This document shows positions 1 through 8,678 of a stretch of DNA of 64,000 bases, in pieces. A program made the position numbers and the translations under genes. The first letter of the stretch is position 1. The number at the start of each line of letters is the position of its first letter. The notes beneath the pieces were generated by a model, which had not been told where the DNA came from, did not search any database, and saw only the letters and a list, made by a program, of their open reading frames with translations. This DNA is from CANJIV01 sp046330225 (GTDB lineage Bacteria; Actinomycetota; Thermoleophilia; Solirubrobacterales; Solirubrobacteraceae), in assembly GCA_046330225.1 (NCBI GenBank), contig JAXLTD010000006.1, forward strand, positions 182,272-246,271, in the 5' to 3' direction.

Positions 1-2
1 CC

Positions 3-596
3 CTGCTGTCCCAGAGCCGCTGGCCGGAGGCCGCCGCCGCCGCGGCGGCCGTCCCCGACACCGACCCGTGCGCCGCTGCCGCACGCCAGATCGAGGCCTT
101 CGCGTGGCTGGCCGCCGGCGATCCCGCCGCCGCCGCGGCTCCGATCGCCCGGGCCAGCTCCGCCGGGATGCCGGCGCCCGACCGGCTCGCCCTCGAGGCC
201 TGGCACGCCGCGGAGTCCGGGCGCGAGCCGGGCCTGGTTCCCGCGGAGTCGAGCGCGTTCATCGCGACCGCGCTGGAGGCGCTGCTCAAGGTTCAGGAGT
301 TCGACCGCTTCGAGGTGCTCGCCGGTGTGCTGGACCGCGCGGATCTGCTCCCCCGCGTGCGCCGGGAACTCCTCGGCGGCCTCTACCTGCGGCTGGGCTA
401 CCTCGACTCGGCCGCCGACGAGTGGCTGTCGGCCTGCGAGGAGGACGGCAACGACTCCGCCGCGCTCATCGGACTGGCCCAGGTCGCGGTGGCCCGCGGG
501 CTGCGCGAGGATGCGCGGGTCCTGGCCGTCGAGGCCCAGGCGCTGGACCCGGACAACGCCGGCGCCGCCCGGCTGGTGGCCGCGCTGGACGGCTGA
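3..596 (+). CDS. TPR-like repeat protein, 5' end outside window
   Basis: The reading frame is open from the left edge of the window to the stop, so the gene starts upstream; an internal ATG at 168 is only a possible start. The visible ~197 residues are alanine-rich and helical. The C-terminal part shows TPR-like helix pairs (residue patterns such as YLRLGYLDSAADEWLSA and ALIGLAQVAVARG), which usually act as protein-protein scaffolds. It lies 132 bp before flaG and fliD on the same strand. It may therefore belong to the flagellar locus, for example as the C-terminal TPR part of a flagellar glycosylation or assembly protein. That role is inferred from position only; no catalytic domain is visible in the part present. 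Confidence 0.7.
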   Translation: MLSQSRWPEAAAAAAAVPDTDPCAAAARQIEAFAWLAAGDPAAAAAPIARASSAGMPAPDRLALEAWHAAESGREPGLVPAESSAFIATALEALLKVQEFDRFEVLAGVLDRADLLPRVRRELLGGLYLRLGYLDSAADEWLSACEEDGNDSAALIGLAQVAVARGLREDARVLAVEAQALDPDNAGAARLVAALDG

Positions 597-728
597 ACGC
601 CGCCGCGCGCTGCAGCCCGGCGCTCAAGGTTGGCCGCCTGGCGCCGACAACCCGGACGAACACCCGGATCCAGCACCGGGGACGCGGCCCACGGAGGGGC
701 CGCCCGGACATCCAGGAGGACCCAGCCG

Positions 729-1061
729 ATGAGCTTCCAGCTGCCACCCGTATCCAGGCCCGACGGCCCGGTGGCGCCGCGACCCTCGCCACGCCCCGCC
801 GCGGGCGGGGGCTTCCCCGCCGTCGAACGGACCGGCGCCGACGTCTTTGTGCCGTCGGATCCGCCCGTCGAGGTCCAGCGCGCCGTCGACGTCGCGGCCC
901 GGGCCGCCGAGACCCTTCACCGCCAGGGCCGCCAGCTGCACTTCGAGCCCGGGGCCGATTCCGGTCGCGTGCGCGTCGAGGTGCGCGACATGGACGGCAA
1001 CGTGCTGCGGCGCCTGCCGCTCGGCGACGTGTTCGACGTCGCGCAGACCGGGAGCGTCTAG
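729..1061 (+). CDS. flaG: FlaG-family flagellar protein
   Basis: This is a 110-residue protein. The ATG at 729 is preceded by AGGAGGA (714-720), which fixes the start. The N-terminal 50 residues are proline-rich and low in complexity. The C-terminal half carries the FlaG signature: a helix, then RQLHFEPGADSGRVRVEVRD, then NVLRRLPLGDVFDVA, matching the family pattern of a strand with D/E-x-G-R-hydrophobic-V followed by a V-I-R-x-I-P-like segment. FlaG proteins lie next to fliD in many flagellated bacteria and influence filament length. Here fliD begins 3 bp after the stop, so the two genes are very probably co-transcribed. The family assignment rests on motif and position. Confidence 0.82.
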   Translation: MSFQLPPVSRPDGPVAPRPSPRPAAGGGFPAVERTGADVFVPSDPPVEVQRAVDVAARAAETLHRQGRQLHFEPGADSGRVRVEVRDMDGNVLRRLPLGDVFDVAQTGSV

Positions 1062-1064
1062 GCC

Positions 1065-2414
1065 GTGGCGGGGATGAGCGTCAGCGGTCTGGCCTCGGGG
1101 CTGAACACCGACGCGATCATCTCCCAGCTCATGGACATCGAGCGCCAGCCGCGGACGCGGCTGGACCTCCGCTCGCGGCAGGCCTCCTCACGCCAGACCT
1201 CGCTCCAGGACATCCAGGGCAAGCTGCGCGCCCTGCAGACGGCGGTCGCCAACCTGAAGTCGACGACGCTGTTCTCGAACACGCAGACCGTCACGTCCTC
1301 GGACCCGACCCGCGTGGCGGCTTTGCGCACGACCGGCGCCCCGGCGGGCGGCTTCACGATCGACGTCACGCGGCTCGCGAGCGCCGCCTACGCGACCGGC
1401 ACGTGGGCCGCGCCGGCCGCCGCGACGACGCTGACGGCCGACGGTCACGACACTGCCATCGCCGCCGGCGCTTCGGTCGACGACGCGGTCGTCGCGGTCA
1501 ACTCCGACTCCGCGGCCACGGTCTGGGCGTCCAACGTCGCGGGCCAGCTCGTCCTCAGCCATCGCCAGACCGGGTCCGCCGCGCTCACCGTGTCCTCCTC
1601 CGCCCTGTCCGGCGTGACGACCGTCGCCGGCCAGCAGGCGTCCTTCTCGGTCAACGGCGGCGCCGCGCAGGTCAGCGACAGCAACGAGATCACGACCGCG
1701 ATCCCCGGTGTCACCCTCACGCTGAAGAGCACGACGTCGAGCAGCGTGACCGTCAACGTCGGCGTGCCCGGGCCCGACCCGGACGCGATCACCGCGAAGA
1801 TGAAGGCGTTCGTCGACAGCTACAACGCCGCCATCGACGCGATCAAGGCCAAGACCGAGGAGCAGAAGGTCGTCAAGCCGGCGACCGACGCCGACCGCAT
1901 GAAGGGCCTGCTCCAGGGCGACTCGATGCTGACCTCCGCGCTCGGCCAGCTCCGGATCGCGATCGGCTCGCCCGTGGCCGGCCTGCCCGACACGATGAAC
2001 GAGCTGGCCGACCTCGGGATCTCGACCGGCGCCGCCTCGGGCGCGTCCCGCTTCTCGGACGACTCGGTCACCGGCCATTTGACGTTCGACGAGACGAAGT
2101 TCCGTGCCGCGCTCGCGACCGACCCCACCGGCGTCAAGACGCTGCTCGGGGCCACGACAGCAGGCGGCGGCGTCGGCGCTGCGCTGGCCGGCGTGCTCGA
2201 TCCGATCCTGACGACGGACGGCGTCATGGACGCGCGCCTCAAGAGCACGAAGACCCAGGTCACCGACCTCGGGAAGCAGATGGCGGCGATGGACGAGCGC
2301 CTGTCGCTCAAGGAGCAGACCTACCGGGCGATGTTCTCCCGGCTCGAGACGGCGCTCTCCCAGAGCCAGGCCCAGCAGCAGTGGCTCTCAGGCCAGATCG
2401 CCGCGCTGGGCTAG
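1065..2414 (+). CDS. fliD: Flagellar hook-associated protein 2 (filament cap) FliD
   Basis: The protein has 449 residues, within the normal FliD range. FliD forms the cap at the tip of the growing flagellar filament and directs flagellin assembly. The N-terminus has the FliD_N motif (SGLASGLNTDAIISQLMDIE), with serine- and threonine-rich beta domains in the middle. The C-terminal FliD_C part is helical, with NELADLGIST and a final heptad-like helix. The start is GTG 1065, or ATG 1074 three codons later; the latter fits the conserved N-terminus equally well. It follows flaG by 3 bp. No fliS chaperone gene follows: the next gene is convergent and overlaps the fliD stop by 4 bp, so the flagellar operon ends here. 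Confidence 0.93.
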   Translation: MAGMSVSGLASGLNTDAIISQLMDIERQPRTRLDLRSRQASSRQTSLQDIQGKLRALQTAVANLKSTTLFSNTQTVTSSDPTRVAALRTTGAPAGGFTIDVTRLASAAYATGTWAAPAAATTLTADGHDTAIAAGASVDDAVVAVNSDSAATVWASNVAGQLVLSHRQTGSAALTVSSSALSGVTTVAGQQASFSVNGGAAQVSDSNEITTAIPGVTLTLKSTTSSSVTVNVGVPGPDPDAITAKMKAFVDSYNAAIDAIKAKTEEQKVVKPATDADRMKGLLQGDSMLTSALGQLRIAIGSPVAGLPDTMNELADLGISTGAASGASRFSDDSVTGHLTFDETKFRAALATDPTGVKTLLGATTAGGGVGAALAGVLDPILTTDGVMDARLKSTKTQVTDLGKQMAAMDERLSLKEQTYRAMFSRLETALSQSQAQQQWLSGQIAALG

Positions 2415-3325
2415 CACTTGGAGTCGGGGCCGGGGCCCCGGACGTACTGCAGCGGGCCGATCTGCTCGCTGGCCGGATCGCCGTTGCGCGGGTCGAGCCC
2501 GGGACGCCAGTAGAGGCCGGTGACCACGCCGGCCGTCCCGACGTTCCACGTGTAGAACGAGAAGTCGCTCGCGCTCGTGCCGTCCTTGCCGTTGAGCAGG
2601 AAGGCGACGGTGAAGGCAAAGGAGCCGTCGGCCTTCTGGTCGGCACCGAGACCCTGGATCTGGCCGTAGCTGACGATGTCCGAGAGCGAGGTCGGGGTCA
2701 GCCGCAGGTAGGCCGCGTTCACACCGTCGGGGCAGAAGAGGTAGCGCTCCTCGACCGAGCAGTTCGGCCAGCCCGCCGGGCAGTCGGTGAAGCGCGAATT
2801 GGCGATGTAGGGCGCGATGCTCTTGAGCGCCTCGGCGCCGGTGAGGTCGCGGCCGGGCGGCGTGAACAGCGGGCCGGAGCCCGGCAGGGGGTCCGGCTTG
2901 ACCTTGCCGCCGTTCAGCTTCGGAACCGACGGCCGCAGCGTGACCGTGCCGGCCCGGGTCGCGACGAGCACGGTGATCTTCGTCCCGGCGAGCGCGACGA
3001 TCGGCTTGGCCGCGGCACCCTTGACGCCGGCGCTGCGCCAGGTCCCGTACGACACCGCCGCGGCGGCCGCCGAGCCGCGCACCCGGGCCAGCGTGTAGCT
3101 CCGCTTCCGGCTCACCCGGACCTTGACGGACGTCGGCCGCGCCGCTGGCCCGAGCTTCCGCGGACTCGACAGCGACACGACCAGCCGGGTCAGCCCGGCC
3201 GTGGTCTGGACCGAGGCCTTCGCCGTGAGCTTGGCGCTGGCGACGCCCGGGCTCGCGAACGCGAGGGCACCGGCGGCGGCGGCGGCGAGGCCGGTGAGTC
3301 GGCGGGGCGGCACGCCGCGGATCAT
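2411..3325 (-). CDS. Secreted hypothetical protein
   Basis: This is a 304-residue protein with a Sec-type signal peptide: Arg-rich start (MIRGVPPRRL), an alanine-rich hydrophobic core, and a probable cleavage after ASA near residue 32. Residues ~33-150 are Lys/Arg- and Val-rich and look like a beta-sandwich. The C-terminal half has four cysteines (for example DCPAGWPNCSVEERYLFC) and probably disulfides. I do not recognise a named family. The ATG at 3325 is chosen because it directly precedes the signal peptide; the frame stays open further upstream but overlaps the neighbouring gene. It converges on fliD. Confidence 0.75.
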   Translation of the reverse strand: MIRGVPPRRLTGLAAAAAGALAFASPGVASAKLTAKASVQTTAGLTRLVVSLSSPRKLGPAARPTSVKVRVSRKRSYTLARVRGSAAAAAVSYGTWRSAGVKGAAAKPIVALAGTKITVLVATRAGTVTLRPSVPKLNGGKVKPDPLPGSGPLFTPPGRDLTGAEALKSIAPYIANSRFTDCPAGWPNCSVEERYLFCPDGVNAAYLRLTPTSLSDIVSYGQIQGLGADQKADGSFAFTVAFLLNGKDGTSASDFSFYTWNVGTAGVVTGLYWRPGLDPRNGDPASEQIGPLQYVRGPGPDSKC

Positions 3326-3360
3326 CGCGGTGCCGGGCGCCCGGCGCAACCCGAAGGCGG

Positions 3361-4290
3361 TCAGGCCTGCTCCGGCCGGCCGCGCAGCCGCAGGACCCGC
3401 CCGTTGGCCACGAGCACCCCGGCGAGGATCAGCCCGAGCCCGCCGATCTGAGCCAGGCCGACGGCCTCCCCGAGGAACAGCACGCCCAGCGCGATGCCGA
3501 CGACCGGGATCACGTACGTGACCGTGGCCGCCCGGGCGGCGCCCCACTGGCGGTTGAGCTCGAAGTAGAGGAGATAGGCGATCCCGGTGCACCCGACCCC
3601 GAGCGCGACGATCGCGCCGGCGGCCGGGAGGTCGGGTCCCTCCCCGCCCGCCACCGCCACGGCAGCCCCCGGCAGGCAGGCGAGCGCGCCGAAGACGCCC
3701 ACCCCGAGCGGCCCGGCCAGCGGCGGGATCCCGCGCGCGGCCAGCCGCCGGGCGTAGAGGCCTCCGGCGGCGTAGCTCACGGTCGTGACGAGGATCAGGG
3801 CCACCCCCGCCAGCCCGCTGGCCCCCGTGTCGCCGGCCACGAGCAGCGCCACGCCGGCAAAGCCGACCAGCAGCCCGGCGAGTCCCGCCGGCCCGACGCG
3901 CTCCTCGGCGGTGCCCGGCACCCCCGCGAACGCAATCGCCACCACCCACAGCGGCACGGTCGCCATGAGCATCGCGGCGATCCCGCTGCTCACGGTGCGC
4001 TCGCCGTAGGCGAGCAGCGTGAACGGGATGGCGCCGAGCAGCAGCCCCATGACCGCCATCGGGCCGATCCACGCCCGCAGCCGGGCCGGCGCGTGCCCGG
4101 CCCGGAGCTCCGGGCTCGCGAGCCACAGGCAGGCGCCGACGGTCGCGGCGCCGAGCCCGAGCCGCCCGCAGGCTACGACCCAGGGCGAGGCCCCGGCGTC
4201 GACGGCGACCGCGATCCACATGAACGCCGAGCCCCACACGAGGGCGAGGAGCAGGAAGAGCAGGCCGGTCCGGGCGCGCACGCGGGACAC
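3361..4290 (-). CDS. EamA/DMT-superfamily membrane exporter
   Basis: The protein has 309 residues and about ten hydrophobic helices arranged as two EamA repeats. The first repeat begins LLFLLLALVWGSAFMWIAVA, and the second contains a YVIPVVGIALGVLFLGE-type stretch, which is a hallmark of RhaT/EamA drug-metabolite transporters. Such proteins export small metabolites or amino acids across the cytoplasmic membrane; the substrate cannot be predicted. It is oriented with the secreted-protein gene downstream (35 bp gap) and may be co-transcribed with it. Confidence 0.88.
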   Translation of the reverse strand: MSRVRARTGLLFLLLALVWGSAFMWIAVAVDAGASPWVVACGRLGLGAATVGACLWLASPELRAGHAPARLRAWIGPMAVMGLLLGAIPFTLLAYGERTVSSGIAAMLMATVPLWVVAIAFAGVPGTAEERVGPAGLAGLLVGFAGVALLVAGDTGASGLAGVALILVTTVSYAAGGLYARRLAARGIPPLAGPLGVGVFGALACLPGAAVAVAGGEGPDLPAAGAIVALGVGCTGIAYLLYFELNRQWGAARAATVTYVIPVVGIALGVLFLGEAVGLAQIGGLGLILAGVLVANGRVLRLRGRPEQA

Positions 4291-4346
4291 CGTAGCGTCC
4301 GGGCGCCGGCGCGCCCGGGCTCAGCCGGCGCGGCGGTCGGCGCCGC

Positions 4347-5141
4347 TCAGCGGGCGTCGCGGCGCCGGAAGCCCCAGACGGCGAGGGCGAGCAGCACCGC
4401 CGCCTCGGCGGCCAGGACGCCGAGCGCCCCCCAGTCCGCTCCCGTCACCACGGGCTTGTAGCCGAACGCCTGCCAGCCCGGCGACAGCGCCCGCTGGGAG
4501 GTCAGCGCTTCGGACAGCGGCGCGAGCGTCGTGAAGAGGAACGCCGCCGACGCGACCGCCGCGCCGACCCCGAGCGCCAGCGCCTTCTGGCCGGTGAGCG
4601 CGCCGATCGCCAGGGCGAGCAGGCCGAGCACGTAGGCGCCCAGGGCGAGGCTGCCCGTGGCGGCGGCCAGGTTCCCGGCGCTCACCGCGCCGAGGTCGAA
4701 CAGCGGATCCAGGAGCCAGAAGGCCAGCCAGGTCACGACGGCAACCGCCGCGGTCTCGAGCCCGAGGGTCAGCGCCCGCTCGAGCACGATCCGGGTGCGG
4801 CTGATCGGCGCGGCGAGCACCAGCTCGAGGGTGCCCTCCTGCTCGTCGCCGGCAATCGCCCGGGCCCCGCGGCCGATGGTGAAGACGAAGAAGAGGATCG
4901 CCCCGAGGGAGGCGAAGAACTGGCCGTGCAGGTAGCCGGCAGGCGAGACCGGGTCGTTGCCGCCGGCAAACGCGCGCAGCGCCTCCGGCAGGCCCTCGAT
5001 CGCCTTGCGGTAGGCGTCGGCGTTGCTCTTGATCGACGGGTAGAAGACGAGGTAGAGCAGGACGACGAGGACGAATCCGACGGCCCAGGCGATGAGGGAC
5101 CGCCGCTCGACCCGCAGCCCGTGGCGGGTGAGCTCAGGCAC
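4347..5141 (-). CDS. ABC-2 type transporter permease
   Basis: This is a 264-residue integral membrane protein with six predicted helices. The cytoplasmic motif DEQEGTLELVLAAPISRTRI (after the second helix) is typical of ABC-2 permeases of the drug or polymer exporter type. Its ATG lies inside the 3' end of the upstream ATPase gene (8-bp overlap), so the two subunits are translationally coupled. Together they would form a homodimeric ABC exporter. The substrate is unknown; self-resistance or lipid export is common for this architecture. Confidence 0.88.
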   Translation of the reverse strand: MPELTRHGLRVERRSLIAWAVGFVLVVLLYLVFYPSIKSNADAYRKAIEGLPEALRAFAGGNDPVSPAGYLHGQFFASLGAILFFVFTIGRGARAIAGDEQEGTLELVLAAPISRTRIVLERALTLGLETAAVAVVTWLAFWLLDPLFDLGAVSAGNLAAATGSLALGAYVLGLLALAIGALTGQKALALGVGAAVASAAFLFTTLAPLSEALTSQRALSPGWQAFGYKPVVTGADWGALGVLAAEAAVLLALAVWGFRRRDAR

Positions 5142-6114
5142 GGGGCTCCTCCTCGGCGCCGGTCCGCGTCTCGCCCCAGCGGCGGCCGAGCCGGCTCGCC
5201 GCGCTCGCGGAGGGCTCGCCCTCCTCGGCCGCGCCGTAGTAGGCGAGGAAGATCTCCTCGAGGTCGGGCTCGACGGAGTCCAGGTCGACCACGTCGTGCT
5301 CGGCGGCGCGCTTGATGGCCGCGTCCATCGACCCGCGCACGACCAGGCGCGCCAGCGACCCGCGGACCTCGGCCTCGGCGACCCCGGGGACGCCGGCGAA
5401 CAGGTCCTCCGGCACCGGCGCCGCGAACCGGATGGCCACGCGGTGGGGCGCGTCGCGCTTGAGCTCCCCGATGCGCTGGACGGCCAGCAGCCGCCCCTGG
5501 TGGACCATGGCGACCCGGTCGGCGACGTGCTCGAGCTCTGAGAGCACGTGCGAGCTGAGGAAGACCGTGAGCCCGTCTGCGCGGGTCTCGCGCATGAGCT
5601 CGTGGAAGGCCTGCTGGAGGATCGGGTCCAGCCCGCTCGTCGGCTCGTCCAGGACGACGAGCTCGGGCCGGTGCTGGAAGGCCTGCACGATCCCGACCTT
5701 CTGCTTGTTGCCCTTCGAGAGCTCCCGGGCCGGGCGGTCGAGCGGCAGGTCGAAGCGGTCGGCCAGCGCCCAGGCGGGGGCGAAGTCGCGCATGCCCTGG
5801 AGGCGGCCGAGGAACGTGAGCGTCTCGCGCGCGGTGAGCCGCTCGTCCAGCCGCAGCTCTCCCGGGAGGTAGCCGATCCGGCTGCGCAGCTGCACGCCAG
5901 CGGCGCGGGAGTCGAGGCCGAGCACCGTGGCCGTCCCCGCGGTCGGGCGCAGCAGGTCGAGCAGGATGCGGATCAGCGTGGTCTTGCCGGCGCCGTTGGG
6001 CCCGATGAACCCGAAGGCCTCTCCGGCATCGACCTCGAGGTCGAGCCGGTCCAGGGCGACGACCCCGCCCCGGTAGACCTTCGTGAGGCCCTCGGTTCGG
6101 ATGACGGCGTCCAC
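5134..6114 (-). CDS. ABC transporter ATP-binding protein
   Basis: The 326-residue ATPase has Walker A GPNGAGKT, the ABC signature as RELSKGNKQKVGIVQA, Walker B LVVLDEPTSGLDP and an H-loop (LSSHVLSELEHV). The ~110-residue C-terminal extension after the nucleotide-binding domain is the DUF4162-type region seen in DrrA/CcmA-like exporter ATPases. It energises the adjacent ABC-2 permease. The gene is preceded by only ~45 bp before the next upstream gene on the same strand, so transcription may start within or upstream of the monooxygenase gene. Confidence 0.92.
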   Translation of the reverse strand: MDAVIRTEGLTKVYRGGVVALDRLDLEVDAGEAFGFIGPNGAGKTTLIRILLDLLRPTAGTATVLGLDSRAAGVQLRSRIGYLPGELRLDERLTARETLTFLGRLQGMRDFAPAWALADRFDLPLDRPARELSKGNKQKVGIVQAFQHRPELVVLDEPTSGLDPILQQAFHELMRETRADGLTVFLSSHVLSELEHVADRVAMVHQGRLLAVQRIGELKRDAPHRVAIRFAAPVPEDLFAGVPGVAEAEVRGSLARLVVRGSMDAAIKRAAEHDVVDLDSVEPDLEEIFLAYYGAAEEGEPSASAASRLGRRWGETRTGAEEEPRA

Positions 6115-6159
6115 GTCCCGGCACGATAGCCGCGCGCCGCGGCGCGGACACCGTGGGAA

Positions 6160-7710
6160 CTACGTCGCGCGAACCGCAGCGGCCGGGGGCCGCGCCGGCG
6201 TCCCGGACCGCACGGCCCGGTACGCGCCCGGGTCGAATCGGCGCAGGCGCCGGCGAAACGCCCACGTGCCGCCGGGCCAAATCGTCGAGTTGCGGCCGGT
6301 CTCGTCCAGGTACCACGAGGCGCAGCCGCCGGTGCTCCACACGGCGCCGGCCAGGCGCCGGTCCACTTCGGCGACGAACGCGGCCTGGGCCTTCGGGCTG
6401 ACCTCGATGGTGTCGACCGCGCGGGCCTCCATCACGCGCAGGGCGTCGAGCAGGTAGGCGATCTGGGACTCGATCATGAAGACGATCGAGGTGTGGCCGA
6501 GGCCGGTGTTCGGGCCGGTCATGAGGAAGAGGTTGGGAAAGCCCGCGACGGTGGTGCCCAGGTAGGCCTTCGGGCTGCCGCCCCAGGCGTCGGCGAGCGA
6601 GGCGCCGCCGCGGCCGTGGATCGAGCCAGCGATGGCGATGTCGGTCACGTGGAAGCCGGTCCCGAAGATGATCGTGTCGGCGTCGCGCTCCTCGCCGCCG
6701 GCCGTGACGATCGAGCGCTCCCGAATCTCGGCGATCCCCTCGGTGACCACCTCGGCGTTGGGCGCGGTGATGGCGGGGTACCAGTCGTTGGCGGCGAGGA
6801 TGCGCTTGCAGCCGATCCGGAACGCCGGCGTGAGCTTCGCGCGCAGCTCGGGGTCGCGGACCTGGTGCTCGAGGTGCGCCCGCGCGATCCGCTCGGCCGG
6901 ACTGAACCAGTCCGGGTGCATGAAGCCCAGCGCGTAGGCCTCGCGGCCCCAGTAGATCGCCCCGCGCACGGCGAGCTCGGCGGCGGGCAGGGCGCGGTAC
7001 AGCGCGTGCTCGGCCGGGCTGATCGGCCGCACCCGGCGGGGCATCACCCAGGGGGCGGTGCGCTGGTAGACGGTGAGCGTGGAGACCTGCGGCTGGATCT
7101 GCGGGACGAACTGGATCGCGGAGGCGCCGGTCCCGATCACGGCGACCCGCTCGCCGCTGAGGTCGTGCCCGTGGTCCCACTGGGCCGAGTGGAAGGCGGG
7201 GCCGGCGAAGGTGCCCAGGCCCGGGAGGTCCGGGATCGCGGGCTCGCTGAGGCCGCCCTGGGCGGCCACGAGGATCTGGGCGGTGAGGTCGCCGGCGGCG
7301 GTGCGCACGCGCCAGCGGCGGGTGTCGTCGTCCCAGGAGGCGTCCTGCACGGCGGCGCCGAAGCGGATGTGCGGGGTGACGCCGAAGCGGTCGGCGCAGT
7401 CGCGCAGGTACTCCCAGATCTCCGCCTGGGGCGAGAACGTGTGGCTCCAGTCCGGCTTGGGCGCGAACGAGTAGGAGTAGAGGACCGACGGCACGTCGCA
7501 GGCGCAGCCCGGGTAGGCGTTGTCCCGCCAGGCGCCGCCGAGGTCGCCGGCCCGCTCGAGCAGCACGAAGTCCTCGATCCCGGCCTCGAGCAGCTTGATC
7601 CCGAGGCCGATGCCCGCGAATCCCGCGCCGACGACGGCGATGCGGACCTCGGGCGGCGGCGCGTCGGCGGGCGGCGCGGCTCCGTTCGCGGTGGTCTGCG
7701 CCGTGGTCAT
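6160..7710 (-). CDS. Baeyer-Villiger-type flavin monooxygenase
   Basis: This is a 516-residue FAD/NADPH enzyme. The first Rossmann motif is GAGFAGIG (residues 28-35). The class B fingerprint F-x-G-x-x-x-H-x-x-x-W-D is present exactly, as FAGPAFHSAQWD (168-179), followed by a second nucleotide-binding motif VIGTGASAIQFVP. This fingerprint marks Baeyer-Villiger monooxygenases, which insert oxygen next to ketones, so an ester- or lactone-forming role is likely; the substrate is unknown. A perfect 7-bp-arm palindrome lies 13 bp upstream of the ATG and suggests TetR-type control. The ABC exporter genes follow on the same strand. Confidence 0.9.
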   Translation of the reverse strand: MTTAQTTANGAAPPADAPPPEVRIAVVGAGFAGIGLGIKLLEAGIEDFVLLERAGDLGGAWRDNAYPGCACDVPSVLYSYSFAPKPDWSHTFSPQAEIWEYLRDCADRFGVTPHIRFGAAVQDASWDDDTRRWRVRTAAGDLTAQILVAAQGGLSEPAIPDLPGLGTFAGPAFHSAQWDHGHDLSGERVAVIGTGASAIQFVPQIQPQVSTLTVYQRTAPWVMPRRVRPISPAEHALYRALPAAELAVRGAIYWGREAYALGFMHPDWFSPAERIARAHLEHQVRDPELRAKLTPAFRIGCKRILAANDWYPAITAPNAEVVTEGIAEIRERSIVTAGGEERDADTIIFGTGFHVTDIAIAGSIHGRGGASLADAWGGSPKAYLGTTVAGFPNLFLMTGPNTGLGHTSIVFMIESQIAYLLDALRVMEARAVDTIEVSPKAQAAFVAEVDRRLAGAVWSTGGCASWYLDETGRNSTIWPGGTWAFRRRLRRFDPGAYRAVRSGTPARPPAAAVRAT

Positions 7711-7722
7711 GGACCGACCTTA

Positions 7723-7737
7723 CTGAATCCGATTCAG
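7723..7737. promoter_or_regulatory. Palindromic operator upstream of the monooxygenase
   Basis: CTGAATC-C-GATTCAG is a perfect inverted repeat with 7-bp arms and one central base, between the monooxygenase ATG (7710) and the end of the SDR gene. Its form (T-G-A-A-T-C/G-A-T-T-C-A) is like many TetR-family operators. The binding protein is not adjacent; no TetR gene lies nearer than 52 kb. Confidence 0.6.
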
Positions 7738-7807
7738 CAGGCTCTGTGCGATGGGCCACGCTGGCGCCGGAGGGGACCGCCGGGCGCCCGGCGCCGCCTA
7801 ACAGCCC

Positions 7808-8494
7808 CTACCACTCGAGCTGCTCGCCGTCCCGGAAGAACCCGCCGGTCGGCCCGCCGTCGGGCAGGTCGGCCGCCCAGATGATGCTCATGGCGCCGTC
7901 CGGCACCGGCCGGCCGCCAGAGCCGCCCATGTCGGTGGCTGTCCACCCCGGGCAGGCGGCGTTCACGAGGATTTCCTCCTCGCGCAGCTCGGCGGCGAGC
8001 TTGCGCGTGAACGCGTTCAGCGCCGCCTTCGAGACTCCGTAGGCCGGCGTCTCCCCGCCCATGCTCGCCAGGGAGCCGGACTCGCTCGAGACGTTGACGA
8101 TCCGCGGATGGGCGCTGCCGCGCAGCAGCGGGAGGACCGCCTGGGTCACCCGCCAGGCGCCGAGCACGTTGACCTCGAACGCCTCGCGCACGACGTCGAG
8201 GTCGGCGCCGGCCGTGGTCTGGGAGGTGTCGTAGAGCGCCGCGGCGTTGTTGATGAGGACGTCGACGTGCGTCCGGGTCATCGCGAGGTGCTCGCCGAAC
8301 TCGGCGACGCTCCCCTCGTCGGTGATGTCCAGCTGCGCCGCGGTCGCGGGCTCGCCGAGCCGCTCGGCCACGTCGTGCGCCGCTTCGAGGTCGCGGGCCG
8401 TGATGACCACGGCGTCCCCCCGCTCCGTGAGCTGCCGGGCCATCTCGAGCCCGAGCCCGCGAGCGGCCCCCGTGATGACGACGACGCGCGACAC
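7808..8494 (-). CDS. Short-chain dehydrogenase/reductase (SDR)
   Basis: This 228-residue classical SDR has the NAD(P)-binding motif TGAARGLG near the N-terminus, then LINNAA, a catalytic Ser in NVSSESG, and the Tyr-x-x-x-Lys pair in AYGVSKAAL. The C-terminal segment is typical of carbonyl reductases of the CsgA/short alcohol dehydrogenase group. The substrate is unknown. The gene is followed by the monooxygenase on the same strand (about 100 bp) and preceded by the repeat-rich intergenic block. Confidence 0.9.
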   Translation of the reverse strand: MSRVVVITGAARGLGLEMARQLTERGDAVVITARDLEAAHDVAERLGEPATAAQLDITDEGSVAEFGEHLAMTRTHVDVLINNAAALYDTSQTTAGADLDVVREAFEVNVLGAWRVTQAVLPLLRGSAHPRIVNVSSESGSLASMGGETPAYGVSKAALNAFTRKLAAELREEEILVNAACPGWTATDMGGSGGRPVPDGAMSIIWAADLPDGGPTGGFFRDGEQLEW

Positions 8495-8520
8495 GGGGCA
8501 ACCGTAGCGGGCGGGCGGGG

Positions 8521-8612
8521 TGGGCGGACGGCGCGGGCGGGGTGGGCGGACGGCGCGGGCGGGTGGCGCGGGGCAGCGCGGGCGACGGGGGCGCGGGGCA
8601 GCGCGGGCGACG
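8521..8612. repeat. Short GC-rich tandem duplications (22 bp x2, 25 bp x2)
   Basis: TGGGCGGACGGCGCGGGCGG begins a 22-bp unit at 8521 and again at 8543. GCGCGGGGCAGCGCGGGCGA begins a 25-bp unit at 8566 and again at 8591. Both sit directly upstream of the SDR gene and open the repeat-rich intergenic block that runs to about 9030. No gene is apparent here. Confidence 0.75.
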
Positions 8613-8678
8613 AGCGGCGGAGTCGGAGAAGCGCAGGGGTCCGGTCAGACGCCGGGGCGGGCGCCCGACCCCGCCCGA

